Shown: in pieces, positions 14,852 to 23,361 of the stretch
How the letters are laid out: each line of letters opens with the position of its first letter
Numbering within the stretch: the first letter of the stretch is position 1
Origin: Polyangiaceae bacterium
Lineage (GTDB): Bacteria; Myxococcota_A; Polyangia; Polyangiales; Polyangiaceae
Length of the DNA: 64,000 bases
NCBI GenBank assembly: GCA_020849655.1
Contig: JADLFU010000211.1
Location: 1-64,000, forward strand
Direction: 5' to 3'
Translations under genes and position numbers: made by a program
Notes under the pieces: generated by a model
The model's input: only the letters and a program-made list of their open reading frames with translations
What the model was told of the DNA's origin: nothing
Database searches by the model: none

Positions 14852-16809
14852 AGCGTCCTCAGGTAGGCCTCGAGCGCGTCGACGTCCTCCGCGGGGAGGT
14901 GGCTGACGTGCCCCATCTTCCCGTCGGAGCCCACCAGGAGCTCGCGCAGCGTGCGGTAACGGCCGTCGTGGAAGTACGGCGCGGTGCCGCCGACGAAGCG
15001 GAGCGACGGCGTGTCGAACTTCAGATCGGTGTCGGCCTTCGCCTTGCTCTGGACGTCGTGCGCCACGCCGTCGACCGCGGCGCCGCCCGTGTGGCACGAC
15101 GCGCACGCGGTCTCAGCGGACTCGAACACCGCCTTGCCTCGCGCGATGCGGGTCGCGGCGGGGCCGGCGGCGGGCGCGTGCGTCGAGGGCGCGCGCATGC
15201 CTCCTACGAACGCCTCGAGCGCCGCGATCTCGTGCTTCTCGAGGCCGCGCCCCCGCAGCCGCTGCAGCGTGTGGTGCAGGTGGCTGCCGACCGTGTCGCT
15301 CGCGCCGTTCCACCCGAACGGCGCCATGTCCGTGAGCCGCCCGGCGAGCATCGGGGTGTTGCGAGGGCCCTCGGGGGTCGACCACGTGAGCGAGTCGTCG
15401 CGACCGTCGGGGTGGCAGCTCGCGCAGGCCCGGCCGTCGGCGGCGATGCGAGTGTCGCCCGCCGCGTGGAACAGCCTGCGCCCGAGCGCGTAGTCTCCGT
15501 CGCGCGCGGCCTTCGCCTTGCGGGACACGGCGAGCATCGTCGGGCGCTTGGCCTCCTCGTCGAGCGCGATGACGCTGACGGCCTGGTCGAACTGTGACCA
15601 CACGATCGCGCGCCGACCCACCTGATCGACCGCGACCCCCGTCGGGCCGGACGCCACCTGCCAGCGGCGCCGCTCGGACTGGCGCGGATCGGCCGACGCC
15701 GCGTCGTACTCGACGACCGCGTCGATCCCGAGGCACGTCACGAGCATCGAGCGGCGCGCGGGGTCGACCGCGATCGCGCGGGGGAGCAGGCACTCTCGCT
15801 GCGCCTGCGCGACCTGCCCCTCGTGGGCCGCGATCTTCAGCGACGAGTCGAGCGGGGCCCCCGTGCCGTCGTCGATCACCGCGATGCTCGCGACCTCCGC
15901 CGCGCGGAACCCGTCGCCGTAGCCGCTCGTCGACTGCTCGGTGTCGCCCGGATCGACGAGCACCTGCGGCGCGAAGATGCGGCCCGGCGGGTCGACGCTC
16001 TTCGCGAGCGCGAAGCTCTGGCAGCCCATCCGCTCCGGCGCTCTCGGCTCGCCCCGGAGCAGCCCCGCGACCACGCCGCGCCGCCGGGGCCGAGACAGGC
16101 CCGCGTCTTCTCCGGTCATGTCGACGGTCCGCACGGGGTGATCGGGCGCCTTCAGGTCCACCGCGCTCATCCGCGAGCCGACGACGTGCGCGACGAAGGC
16201 CTTCGACCCGTCGTCCGACACGACGACGGCGCGCGGCTCACGCGCGAGCGTGACGCGGAAGCGGGTCGTCAGGTGGTCGGCGTCGAGGGCCGAGAGCGCC
16301 CTCCCCCACCCGCTCGTGACCAGGATGGTGGAGTCGTCCGGGGTCGCCGCGAGCGCGACGGGCTCGGCCGGGAGGTCGACGGCGCAGAGCGGCGCGAGCG
16401 GGCGCTCGGGGGAGTCGGCGGGCTCGAGCACGGCGACCTGCGAGCGATCGCGCAGCGACACGAGCACGCGGCCATCCTTCGTGACGAGCACCTGCGACGG
16501 CGCGCCGCCGATCTGGGTGACGGAGAGCTCCTCCCCCTTCGCGACGTCGACCGTGTGCACGACGCCGTCGTCCTCGTCGGCGATGTAGGCGATCGTGCGC
16601 GATCCGAGCCGCGCGAGCGCGACGGGGGAGCTCTCTCGCCGCTCGTCGGCCCGCGCCGCGCCCACGCCCGGCGCGCGTCGCTCGCAGCGCGCGCTCGCGA
16701 CCGCCTGGCTCGGGGTCACCGCCGCCCCCGTCGGCTTCGCGCCTCCGCACCCGGCCAGCGACGCCGCCAGCCCCCCGAGCCCGAGCACCGTGTAAACCGC
16801 CGATTTCAT
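14848..16809 (-). CDS. Beta-propeller lipoprotein with two c-type haem sites
   Basis: I place the start at the ATG at 16809, giving 653 residues with a lipoprotein signal (lipobox LAGC, about residue 21). Residues about 60-430 form a YVTN/WD-like beta-propeller (VLVTKDGRVLVSLRDRSQVAVLEP, ILVTSGWGRALSALDADH). The last 230 residues resemble cytochrome c peroxidase/MauG-type domains with two CASCH haem sites (CASCHPDG and CASCHTGG), plus TPSLRFVGGTAPYFHDGRYRTL. It is probably a periplasmic electron-transfer or oxidising protein. Substrate unknown. It is coupled to 14006-14851. Confidence 0.85.
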   Translation of the reverse strand: MKSAVYTVLGLGGLAASLAGCGGAKPTGAAVTPSQAVASARCERRAPGVGAARADERRESSPVALARLGSRTIAYIADEDDGVVHTVDVAKGEELSVTQIGGAPSQVLVTKDGRVLVSLRDRSQVAVLEPADSPERPLAPLCAVDLPAEPVALAATPDDSTILVTSGWGRALSALDADHLTTRFRVTLAREPRAVVVSDDGSKAFVAHVVGSRMSAVDLKAPDHPVRTVDMTGEDAGLSRPRRRGVVAGLLRGEPRAPERMGCQSFALAKSVDPPGRIFAPQVLVDPGDTEQSTSGYGDGFRAAEVASIAVIDDGTGAPLDSSLKIAAHEGQVAQAQRECLLPRAIAVDPARRSMLVTCLGIDAVVEYDAASADPRQSERRRWQVASGPTGVAVDQVGRRAIVWSQFDQAVSVIALDEEAKRPTMLAVSRKAKAARDGDYALGRRLFHAAGDTRIAADGRACASCHPDGRDDSLTWSTPEGPRNTPMLAGRLTDMAPFGWNGASDTVGSHLHHTLQRLRGRGLEKHEIAALEAFVGGMRAPSTHAPAAGPAATRIARGKAVFESAETACASCHTGGAAVDGVAHDVQSKAKADTDLKFDTPSLRFVGGTAPYFHDGRYRTLRELLVGSDGKMGHVSHLPAEDVDALEAYLRTL

Positions 16810-17100
16810 GTGCGCCTCCGCATTACGGTCGTCCACTCCCGATCTCCCCGCTGCACGTCGCCGTCAGGACGAAATCCGTGACATCGATGTCAGCCAGATA
16901 GTTCCCCAGACGAACGATCTGCGCGTCGGGCTCTTTCACGGGTGGACAAAATCGTACCGAGGGTTAGCTTCGAGCGGCCCCCGAGGGTGTCGGCCATTGA
17001 ATCCCGAGTAAGCACGAACCCGGAGCGCAACATGCGTCGCCGTGTGCACGCCTGGACCCACGGGTCACCAGGAAGCCTGAAGCGACGGGACGCGCCCCAC
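16810..17100. other. Intergenic region without a recognised gene
   Basis: This 291-base gap lies between the ABC protein gene and the start of the di-haem lipoprotein gene, both on the minus strand. It has lower GC near 16850-17000 and should contain the lipoprotein promoter. I saw no convincing ORF, hairpin or repeat in it. Confidence 0.4.
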
Positions 17101-18702
17101 CTAGCGACTCGCTAGGGGTTCACCGCCGCCGCCCTCGGGGGCGCTTGTTCGCGCGGCGGGCGCGGTCAGCGTGACGATCTGGTCGGCGAGCGCGAGCACC
17201 GCGGGCGCGTGGGAGGCGAGGACGACCGCGGCCCCGCGGCGGCGGAGCGCGGCGAGCGCGTCTACGACCACCGAGAGCCCGGTCGCGTCGAGGCTCGCCT
17301 CGGGCTCGTCGAGCAGCACGAGCGGCGCGTCGGACGCGACCGCGCGCGCGAGCCCCAGCCGCTGCCGTTGCCCCAGCGACAGCGCCGCCGTCGGCGTGCT
17401 CAGCCCCTCCGCCGCGAGGCGGTCGCCGAGGCCGACCAGCGCGAGCGCGTCGTCTCGGGCGGAGTCGCCCGCCGCGCCGGACAGCTCGAACGCGCCTCCG
17501 ACCGTCGCGTCCTCCTCGACGAAGGCAGGAGACCGCAGCAGGAACGCCCTCGGTGACCGAGCGCGCGGATCCACCTCTCGGCCGTCGAGCGCCACGACAC
17601 CCCGCGCCGGCGGGACGAGCCCCGCGAGGACCGCGAGGGCAGTGCTCTTGCCGCTGCCGTTCGGACCCTGGAGCGCGACGACACGCCCTGGGCCCACGCG
17701 CAGCGACAGCTCCCAGAGCGCGTCGACGCCGGCGCCTGCGTACCGATACGCCACGCGCTCGAGCGAGACCTCGCGAGCGTCCACGCGCGCCGGCAGCGGG
17801 CGCACGTCGAGCACACGCGCGGCGAGCTCGTCCACCATCGGCGCGTCTCGGACCCAGCTCATCCAGCCTTGCGCGAGCCCGGCGAGCGCGGGGAGCAACG
17901 ACGCGACGACGACCGCGTCGGCGAGGACGGACATCGGCGCGCGGCCGTCACGCGCCGCCAGCGCCACCGCGCCCGCGACCGAGAGCGCCGCCGCGACCGT
18001 GGGGATGCGCCCCGCCAGGCTCGACAGCACGTCCGACGCGCGCGCCGCCGCGACGTACCGGCGCGCGCTCTCTCTCGCGCGAGTGAGGAGGTGCGCGTCG
18101 CGCCCTCCCGCGACGAGCTCGTCGCGACCGGCGAGCGCGGTCTCGAGATCGCGGGCGACCGGCGCGAACGATCGCCACGCGGCGTCCGACGCGCGCGCCG
18201 CGACGCCGCGGATCGAGAGCGACAGCGTCGCGGCGACGAGCAGCGCGAGGGCGCCGACCGCGAGCGTGCGCGAGGGGAGCGCGGTCGCGGCGAGCGCCGA
18301 CGTCACGACGATGGCGGCGCCGTCGACCAGCACGGCCGGCGCCGCCACGAGGAGCAGGTGCTCGGCCGCGAACAGGCCCGCGGTGACGCGCGCAGGATCG
18401 AGCTCACCACGGGGATCGGTCGGCGGGGCGAGCAGCCCGCGGGTCGTGATCTCGAGCAGCGCGCCTCGCGCGCGCGACGCCGCCCAGAGCCGCGCGAAGC
18501 TCCCGGCGCTCAAGAGCGCGCCGAACGCGAGGGCCGACACGGCGGCGCGCGCCACGCCCTCCTCGGCCGCCGACAGCGCGCCCACCGTGACAGCGACGCG
18601 CGCGAGCAGCGAGAGCGCCATCGAGCCCGTGAGCCACGCTCGTGCGCGCCCGTCGAGCGACCGCGCCGCGAGGCGACGACGCGCGCTCATCGCTCTCGCC
18701 AT
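17101..18702 (-). CDS. ABC transporter, fused permease and ATPase
   Basis: This 533-residue protein has an N-terminal membrane domain (about 20-290, roughly six hydrophobic segments) and a C-terminal ATPase. The ATPase has Walker A GPNGSGKST, signature LSLGQRQRLGLARA, Walker B LVLLDEPEASLD and the H-loop ASHAP. The layout resembles CydC/CydD-type exporters, but the membrane half is very Ala-rich and gives no substrate clue. A second possible start lies four codons in. It probably works as a homodimer. It follows radA by 88 bases on the same strand. Confidence 0.85.
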   Translation of the reverse strand: MARAMSARRRLAARSLDGRARAWLTGSMALSLLARVAVTVGALSAAEEGVARAAVSALAFGALLSAGSFARLWAASRARGALLEITTRGLLAPPTDPRGELDPARVTAGLFAAEHLLLVAAPAVLVDGAAIVVTSALAATALPSRTLAVGALALLVAATLSLSIRGVAARASDAAWRSFAPVARDLETALAGRDELVAGGRDAHLLTRARESARRYVAAARASDVLSSLAGRIPTVAAALSVAGAVALAARDGRAPMSVLADAVVVASLLPALAGLAQGWMSWVRDAPMVDELAARVLDVRPLPARVDAREVSLERVAYRYAGAGVDALWELSLRVGPGRVVALQGPNGSGKSTALAVLAGLVPPARGVVALDGREVDPRARSPRAFLLRSPAFVEEDATVGGAFELSGAAGDSARDDALALVGLGDRLAAEGLSTPTAALSLGQRQRLGLARAVASDAPLVLLDEPEASLDATGLSVVVDALAALRRRGAAVVLASHAPAVLALADQIVTLTAPAARTSAPEGGGGEPLASR

Positions 18703-18790
18703 GGGGAACGAGCTCTGTGGTGCATGCGGGCGCGCTCGCCTGAGCGCCTGCCCAACGATCTACCTGGCCTCACCGCGCGACGGGAGCGGA

Positions 18791-20152
18791 TCAGCCCATC
18801 TGGTCGATCGCCTCCTCGAGCGAGCGCACCGGGACGAGCTCGACGCCGTCTCGCTCCGCGGCCGTCGTCCGCTGGGCTGTTGACGCGGGAAGGAGCACGC
18901 GCCGGAAGCCCATCGCGCGGGCCTCGGCGAGGCGCGCCGCGCACCGGGGCACCCCGCGCACCTCGCCGGCGAGCCCCACCTCGCCGAAGGCGACGAGATC
19001 GTCCGCGGCCGGGCGCGCGAGGAAGGCGCCCGCGACCGCGAGCGCGACCGCGAGGTCGACCGCGGGCTCCTCGATGTGCAGCCCGCCGGCGACGTTGACG
19101 AACACGTCCGCCTGCCCGAGCTCGACCGAGGTGCGACGCTGGAGCACCGCGAGCAGCATCGCGAGGCGCGCGCCGTCGACCCCGGTCGCGCTGCGCCGCC
19201 CGGCGCCCACACCCGGGTGACCGACGAGCGCCTGCACCTCGACGAGCAGCGACCGCGCGCCCTCGGCCGTCGCCGCGACGATCGAGCCGCTCGCCCCTCG
19301 CGGGCGCTCTGCCAGGAACATCGCCGACGGCTGCGCCACCTCGCGCAGCCCCTCCTGGGTCATCTCGAAGAGCCCCACCTCGGTCGCCGAGCCGAAGCGG
19401 TTCTTCGTCGCGCGCAGCGTGCGAAACGCGTGGCCGCGCTCGCCCTCGAACGACAGCACCGCGTCGACCAGGTGCTCGAGCACCTTCGGCCCCGCGAGCC
19501 CTCCCTCCTTCGTGACGTGACCGACCAGGAACAGCGCGGTCCCCTCCCGCTGCGCGAGATCGACGAGGCGCATCGTCACCTCGCGCAGCTGCGTGATCGT
19601 GCCCGCCGGCGAGCCGAGCCCGGCGTCCCGCACCGCCTGCACGCTGTCGACGACCATCGCCAGCGGCCACACCTGGGCGACCTCGTCCTCGATCTCGGCG
19701 AGCTCGCTCACGCCGAGCACGCGCAGCGTCGTCTCGCCGAGGCCGAGGCGCCGCGCTCGCAGCGCCACCTGCGCGGCCGACTCCTCCCCGGACACGTAGA
19801 GCGCCGGGCCGGAGCGCGCGCACGCGCCGAGCGCCTGGAGCAGCAGGGTCGATTTTCCGACGCCGGGGTCTCCGCCGACGAGCACCGCGCCGCCCGGGAC
19901 CGCCCCGCCGCCGAGCACCCGGTCGAGCTCTCCGATCCCGGTGCCGACGCGGTACACGGTGTCGGTGGGCACCTCGCTCACGGGGAGCGCCGCCGATCTC
20001 GCGCGCCGATCGCCGCGCTTCTGCGCCCGCGCCGCCGTCGCCGCGAGCTCCTCGAGCGAGCCCCACGCGTCGCACGCCGTGCAGCGCCCCACCCACTTCG
20101 GTGCGTGCGCGCCGCACTCGCGGCACGCGTACGCGACGCTGTCCTTGGCCAT
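18791..20152 (-). CDS. radA: DNA repair protein RadA (Sms)
   Basis: This 453-residue protein has the full RadA pattern. It has a four-cysteine zinc finger (C10, C13, C24, C27), a RecA-like Walker A (GGDPGVGKST, about 93-102), the RadA-specific KNRFG motif (about 245-255) and a Lon-like C-terminal domain (DVFVNVAGGLHIEEPAVDLA). RadA drives branch migration of recombination intermediates. The start is fixed by the zinc finger. The end of the mobA frame overlaps its first 175 bases. Confidence 0.96.
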   Translation of the reverse strand: MAKDSVAYACRECGAHAPKWVGRCTACDAWGSLEELAATAARAQKRGDRRARSAALPVSEVPTDTVYRVGTGIGELDRVLGGGAVPGGAVLVGGDPGVGKSTLLLQALGACARSGPALYVSGEESAAQVALRARRLGLGETTLRVLGVSELAEIEDEVAQVWPLAMVVDSVQAVRDAGLGSPAGTITQLREVTMRLVDLAQREGTALFLVGHVTKEGGLAGPKVLEHLVDAVLSFEGERGHAFRTLRATKNRFGSATEVGLFEMTQEGLREVAQPSAMFLAERPRGASGSIVAATAEGARSLLVEVQALVGHPGVGAGRRSATGVDGARLAMLLAVLQRRTSVELGQADVFVNVAGGLHIEEPAVDLAVALAVAGAFLARPAADDLVAFGEVGLAGEVRGVPRCAARLAEARAMGFRRVLLPASTAQRTTAAERDGVELVPVRSLEEAIDQMG

Positions 20153-20739
20153 GACCGCTTATCGACCGCTCGCGCCGCGGCTTGCGAAAAATCGCCCCCT
20201 AAGAGCGCGGCGAGGTCGGCGACCTCGTCCACGTCGGCGAGCTCGGCCCACTCCGCCGGCGACAGCGGCAGCTCCCTGGCGGACAGCTCGTGGAGCAGGC
20301 CCTGGACGGACAGCGCGCCGCGCGCGAGCCGGGCCTGCGCGAGCGCGAGCGCCTCACCTGGCAGCCGCGAGAACATCGGCTCGAACCGCCCCTCACGACG
20401 CGGCGCGACCGCGCCCTCGCTCGACGCGAGGCGGGCGAGCAGCGCCGCGCTCACCTGCGGGAGATCGCCCCCGACCACGACGATCGCGTCAGGGGCCGCG
20501 TGCGCGAGCGCCGCGACGACGGCCGCGAGCGGCCCCCTGCCCTCGCCCGCGTCGTCGAGCCGCGGCAGCGACGGCCCGAAGAGCGCGCGGTTCGAGACGA
20601 CCACCGGCGAGAGCCCGGCGGCGCGACACTCGTCGGCGAGGCGCGCGACGATCGTGCGCCCATCGCGCGTCGGCAGCAGCCACTTCGGCGCGCCGCCGAG
20701 GCGCTTCGCCGAGCCGCCGGCCACGATCGCCGCGATCAC
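19978..20739 (-). CDS. mobA: Molybdenum cofactor guanylyltransferase-like protein
   Basis: GTG at 20739 overlaps the moeA stop by 4 bases. The N-terminus shows the nucleotidyltransferase motif IVAGGSAKRLGGAPKWLL; GPLAAVVAAL and VVVGGDLPQV follow, as in MobA, which attaches GMP to molybdopterin. The family usually ends near residue 195. Here the frame continues about 60 Arg-rich residues, antisense to nothing but overlapping the radA start in another frame, so the real stop may have been lost or the tail may be non-functional. The moeA neighbour supports a cofactor role. Confidence 0.82.
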   Translation of the reverse strand: MIAAIVAGGSAKRLGGAPKWLLPTRDGRTIVARLADECRAAGLSPVVVSNRALFGPSLPRLDDAGEGRGPLAAVVAALAHAAPDAIVVVGGDLPQVSAALLARLASSEGAVAPRREGRFEPMFSRLPGEALALAQARLARGALSVQGLLHELSARELPLSPAEWAELADVDEVADLAALLGGDFSQAAARAVDKRSWPRTASRTRAASAARTHRSGWGAARRATRGARSRSSRRRRRGRRSAAIGARDRRRSP

Positions 20740-21938
20740 AGATCGCCGAGCCGCACGACCGAGACCGCCGCCCCCTCCTCGAGATCGCCCGCCTCCGCCG
20801 GCAAGGCGACGAGCGCGGTCGCCGCCGCCAGGCCGACGAGCGCGCCGGAGGCCTGGTGCGCGACGGGCGTCGCGATCAACTGATCATTCTTCACATCCAG
20901 GGTCGCCCGCAGGAACTCGCTGCGACCGGGCCGTCGCCGCACGGCGCGCGCGAGCCTCGCGGGGAGCCACGGCGCGACGGGCGCGCGGTCGCCGGAGAGC
21001 GTGCGCAGCAGCGGCACACCGAAGAGCGCGAACGTCACGAGCGCGCTCACCGGGTTGCCCGGCAGCCCGAGCACCCACGTGGCGCCGCGCCGGCCCACGG
21101 CGAGGGGCTTGCCGGGCTTCATCGCCACCTTCCAGAAATCGATCTCGACCCCGGCCGCGACCAGCGCGGGCCGCACGACGTCGTGGTCGCCGACGGAGAC
21201 GCCGCCGATCGTCAGCAGGAGATCCGCGCCGCGGAGCGCGTCCTCGACGGCGCGCGCCGTCGCCGCACCATCGTCGCCCACCGCGGGGCAGACCCTCACC
21301 CTGCCGCCGGCGCGGACGACCATCGCCGCGAGCGCGAGCCCGTTGGACTCGGGGATGGACGCGGGGCGCGGGCAGGAGCCGGGCGGCCGCAGCTCGTCGC
21401 CGGTCGCGAGGATCACCACCTCGGGGCGCCGCGCGACCAGGACCTCTCCGCGATCGAGCGACGCGAGCAGCCCCACCTGCGCGGGGCCGAGGCGCGTCCC
21501 CTTCGCGAGGGCGAGCGCGCCCTCCTCGAGATCTTCACCGCGCCGCCGCACGTTCGCGAGGGCGGCGGGGCGCGCGCGGAAGACCGCGACGTCGGCCTCG
21601 CGCGCGACGTCCTCCTGCATCACGACGGCGTCGGCGCCCTCCGGCAGCACCGCGCCCGTGAAGATGCGCATCGCCGCGCCGGGCGCGAGGGGCTCGGGCG
21701 CCGCGCCCGTGCGGGACTCGCCGCGCACCGGCAAGCGGGTCGGCGCATCGACCGTGAGCTCGGCGACCCGCACCGCGTACCCGTCCATCGCCGAGGTATC
21801 CCACGGGGGCACGGGGGCGCGCGCGTGGACGTCCTCGGCGAGCACGCGCCCGTCCGCGGAGAACAGCGGCACGCGCTCCGCGACCGGGTGAGCCTCGCAG
21901 CCCGCGATCCTCGCGCGCGCCTCTTCGAAGGAGAGCAT
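20736..21938 (-). CDS. moeA: Molybdopterin molybdenumtransferase MoeA
   Basis: This 400-residue protein has the MoeA signatures PPWDTSAMDGYA, GAVLPEGADAVVMQED, ATGDEL, LTIGGVSVGDHD and GLPGNPVSA. MoeA inserts molybdate into adenylylated molybdopterin. It lies 16 bases after the composite lipoprotein frame and is coupled to mobA. No molybdenum enzyme is seen nearby. Confidence 0.95.
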   Translation of the reverse strand: MLSFEEARARIAGCEAHPVAERVPLFSADGRVLAEDVHARAPVPPWDTSAMDGYAVRVAELTVDAPTRLPVRGESRTGAAPEPLAPGAAMRIFTGAVLPEGADAVVMQEDVAREADVAVFRARPAALANVRRRGEDLEEGALALAKGTRLGPAQVGLLASLDRGEVLVARRPEVVILATGDELRPPGSCPRPASIPESNGLALAAMVVRAGGRVRVCPAVGDDGAATARAVEDALRGADLLLTIGGVSVGDHDVVRPALVAAGVEIDFWKVAMKPGKPLAVGRRGATWVLGLPGNPVSALVTFALFGVPLLRTLSGDRAPVAPWLPARLARAVRRRPGRSEFLRATLDVKNDQLIATPVAHQASGALVGLAAATALVALPAEAGDLEEGAAVSVVRLGDL

Positions 21939-21954
21939 CGCGAGAACCTCTCTC

Positions 21955-23361
21955 TCAGAAGAGCGCCGGAGGGAAGAGCGTCGGGCCCAGCTTGGGCTTC
22001 GTCTGCGCGTCGCCGAGGAGCTTCCACCCGCCGCCCAGATCGACCTGCACGTCGACGGGCTCGATGGGCTTCGCGCAGCGCACCACGAACACCTCGATGG
22101 GGACGTCGCCCGCGGAGATGGCGCGCGACGGCTCGTCCGACGTCTTGTCGGCCCACGGGAACCCGTGCACCTCGAGGAACAGATCGTTCGTGTTCGCGCT
22201 GCCGACCTTGTCGCCGACGAACGCCCAGACGCCGTCCTCGACGCTGTCGTCCGCCTCGCGAATCTTCAGCGGGCCCCCGGGGTGCTTGATCGTGCCCTGG
22301 TACCAGACGAAGAAGTTGAACTGGTCGGAGAGATCGGTGCCGCCGTTCAGCTGGAACCCGTCGACGTTGGTGACAGAGAACGAGTTGCTGCCCTGCGGCT
22401 CCTTCCACGTGCGCAGCTTCGCGCCGGCGACGGTGTCGGTGCCGAGCTTGTCCTTGCTGGTCTTGCCCCGCGCGAAGTCGAACAGCAGCGGGTAGTCGAA
22501 CCCGCCGACGCCCGACGTGCAGAAGGCGTCCGACACCTCGCCGGAGCTGAACACGTTGACCGTCGCCGTCAGGCCGTCGGTGGGCGCCGCGAGCGCCCCC
22601 TCGGTGTATGTCTCCTTCTGGCCGCCCGCCGCCTGGAGCTCGAGCGTGCGGGGCGCGCCAGGGAGGATCTTCACTGTGAACTCTTGCTTCTTGCCGTTGT
22701 TGGGTGACACAGGCCAGCCCGCGGGCGACATGACAGTGGTCGTCAGCGTCTCGCCGTCCGACGCCACGGAGAACACCCGCAGCTCGCGCGCCCGCGAGGG
22801 CCCCCAGGGGTTCATGATCTCCGCCCACTGTAGCGAGTCCGCGTCGAACTCCAGCTGAAAGGCGCGCGTCACGGTGCCCGCGCCCTTCTGCCTCGGCGCG
22901 GCGCCGTGCCAGGTGGACTGTCCCAGGTCCTTCAGCAGCTGCGCCGCCTTCGAGCCGGTCGAGCCCCCCTGCCCCGCCTTGCCACCCGCTCCGCTCGCGC
23001 CCCCTCCACCTGCGCCACCCGCGCCTCCTCCGCTCGCGCCGCTTGCGCCGCTTGCACCGCCTGCGCCGCCACCGCCCCCCGAGCTGGCGCCCGACGCTCC
23101 CGCACCCCCCGCGGCGCCGCCGAGGCCGGACGCGCCGGCTGTCCCCGAGCCCCCTGCGCCCGCTGGGCTCCCCGCCGCGCCTGCCACGCCTCCGGCGGCG
23201 CTCCCCGCCGCCCCGCCAGGACCCGCGCCGGCCGCGCCGCCAGGCGGCGCCGGGTCTTCACTCGCGTCTCCTCCTCCGCAGCCAAGTGACAGCGTCGCCG
23301 CCGCGCACGCCGACGCGGCCGCGCGCCGCCGCCAGCGTGACCACAGCGCCCCTGCCAGCAA
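21955..23361 (-). CDS. Gly-rich lipoprotein, likely a separate gene within the composite frame
   Basis: A possible TTG start at 23361 gives LAGALWSRWRRRAAASACAA, with a basic then hydrophobic stretch and the lipobox LSLGC, a usable lipoprotein signal. It overlaps the sorting tail of the phospholipase-like part. About 110 residues of Gly/Ala/Ser linker follow, then a folded domain of about 300 residues (AFQLEFDADSLQWAEIMNPW, GSNSFSVTNVDGFQLNGGTD, IEVFVVRCAKPIEPVDVQVD). I do not recognise this domain. The start is uncertain. Confidence 0.55.
   Translation of the reverse strand: MLAGALWSRWRRRAAASACAAATLSLGCGGGDASEDPAPPGGAAGAGPGGAAGSAAGGVAGAAGSPAGAGGSGTAGASGLGGAAGGAGASGASSGGGGGAGGASGASGASGGGAGGAGGGGASGAGGKAGQGGSTGSKAAQLLKDLGQSTWHGAAPRQKGAGTVTRAFQLEFDADSLQWAEIMNPWGPSRARELRVFSVASDGETLTTTVMSPAGWPVSPNNGKKQEFTVKILPGAPRTLELQAAGGQKETYTEGALAAPTDGLTATVNVFSSGEVSDAFCTSGVGGFDYPLLFDFARGKTSKDKLGTDTVAGAKLRTWKEPQGSNSFSVTNVDGFQLNGGTDLSDQFNFFVWYQGTIKHPGGPLKIREADDSVEDGVWAFVGDKVGSANTNDLFLEVHGFPWADKTSDEPSRAISAGDVPIEVFVVRCAKPIEPVDVQVDLGGGWKLLGDAQTKPKLGPTLFPPALF

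Noticed and set aside
18791-21938. A molybdoenzyme operon
   Set aside because: moeA and mobA are present, but the neighbours (radA, ABC protein, lipoproteins) are not molybdenum enzymes, so the grouping is probably incidental.
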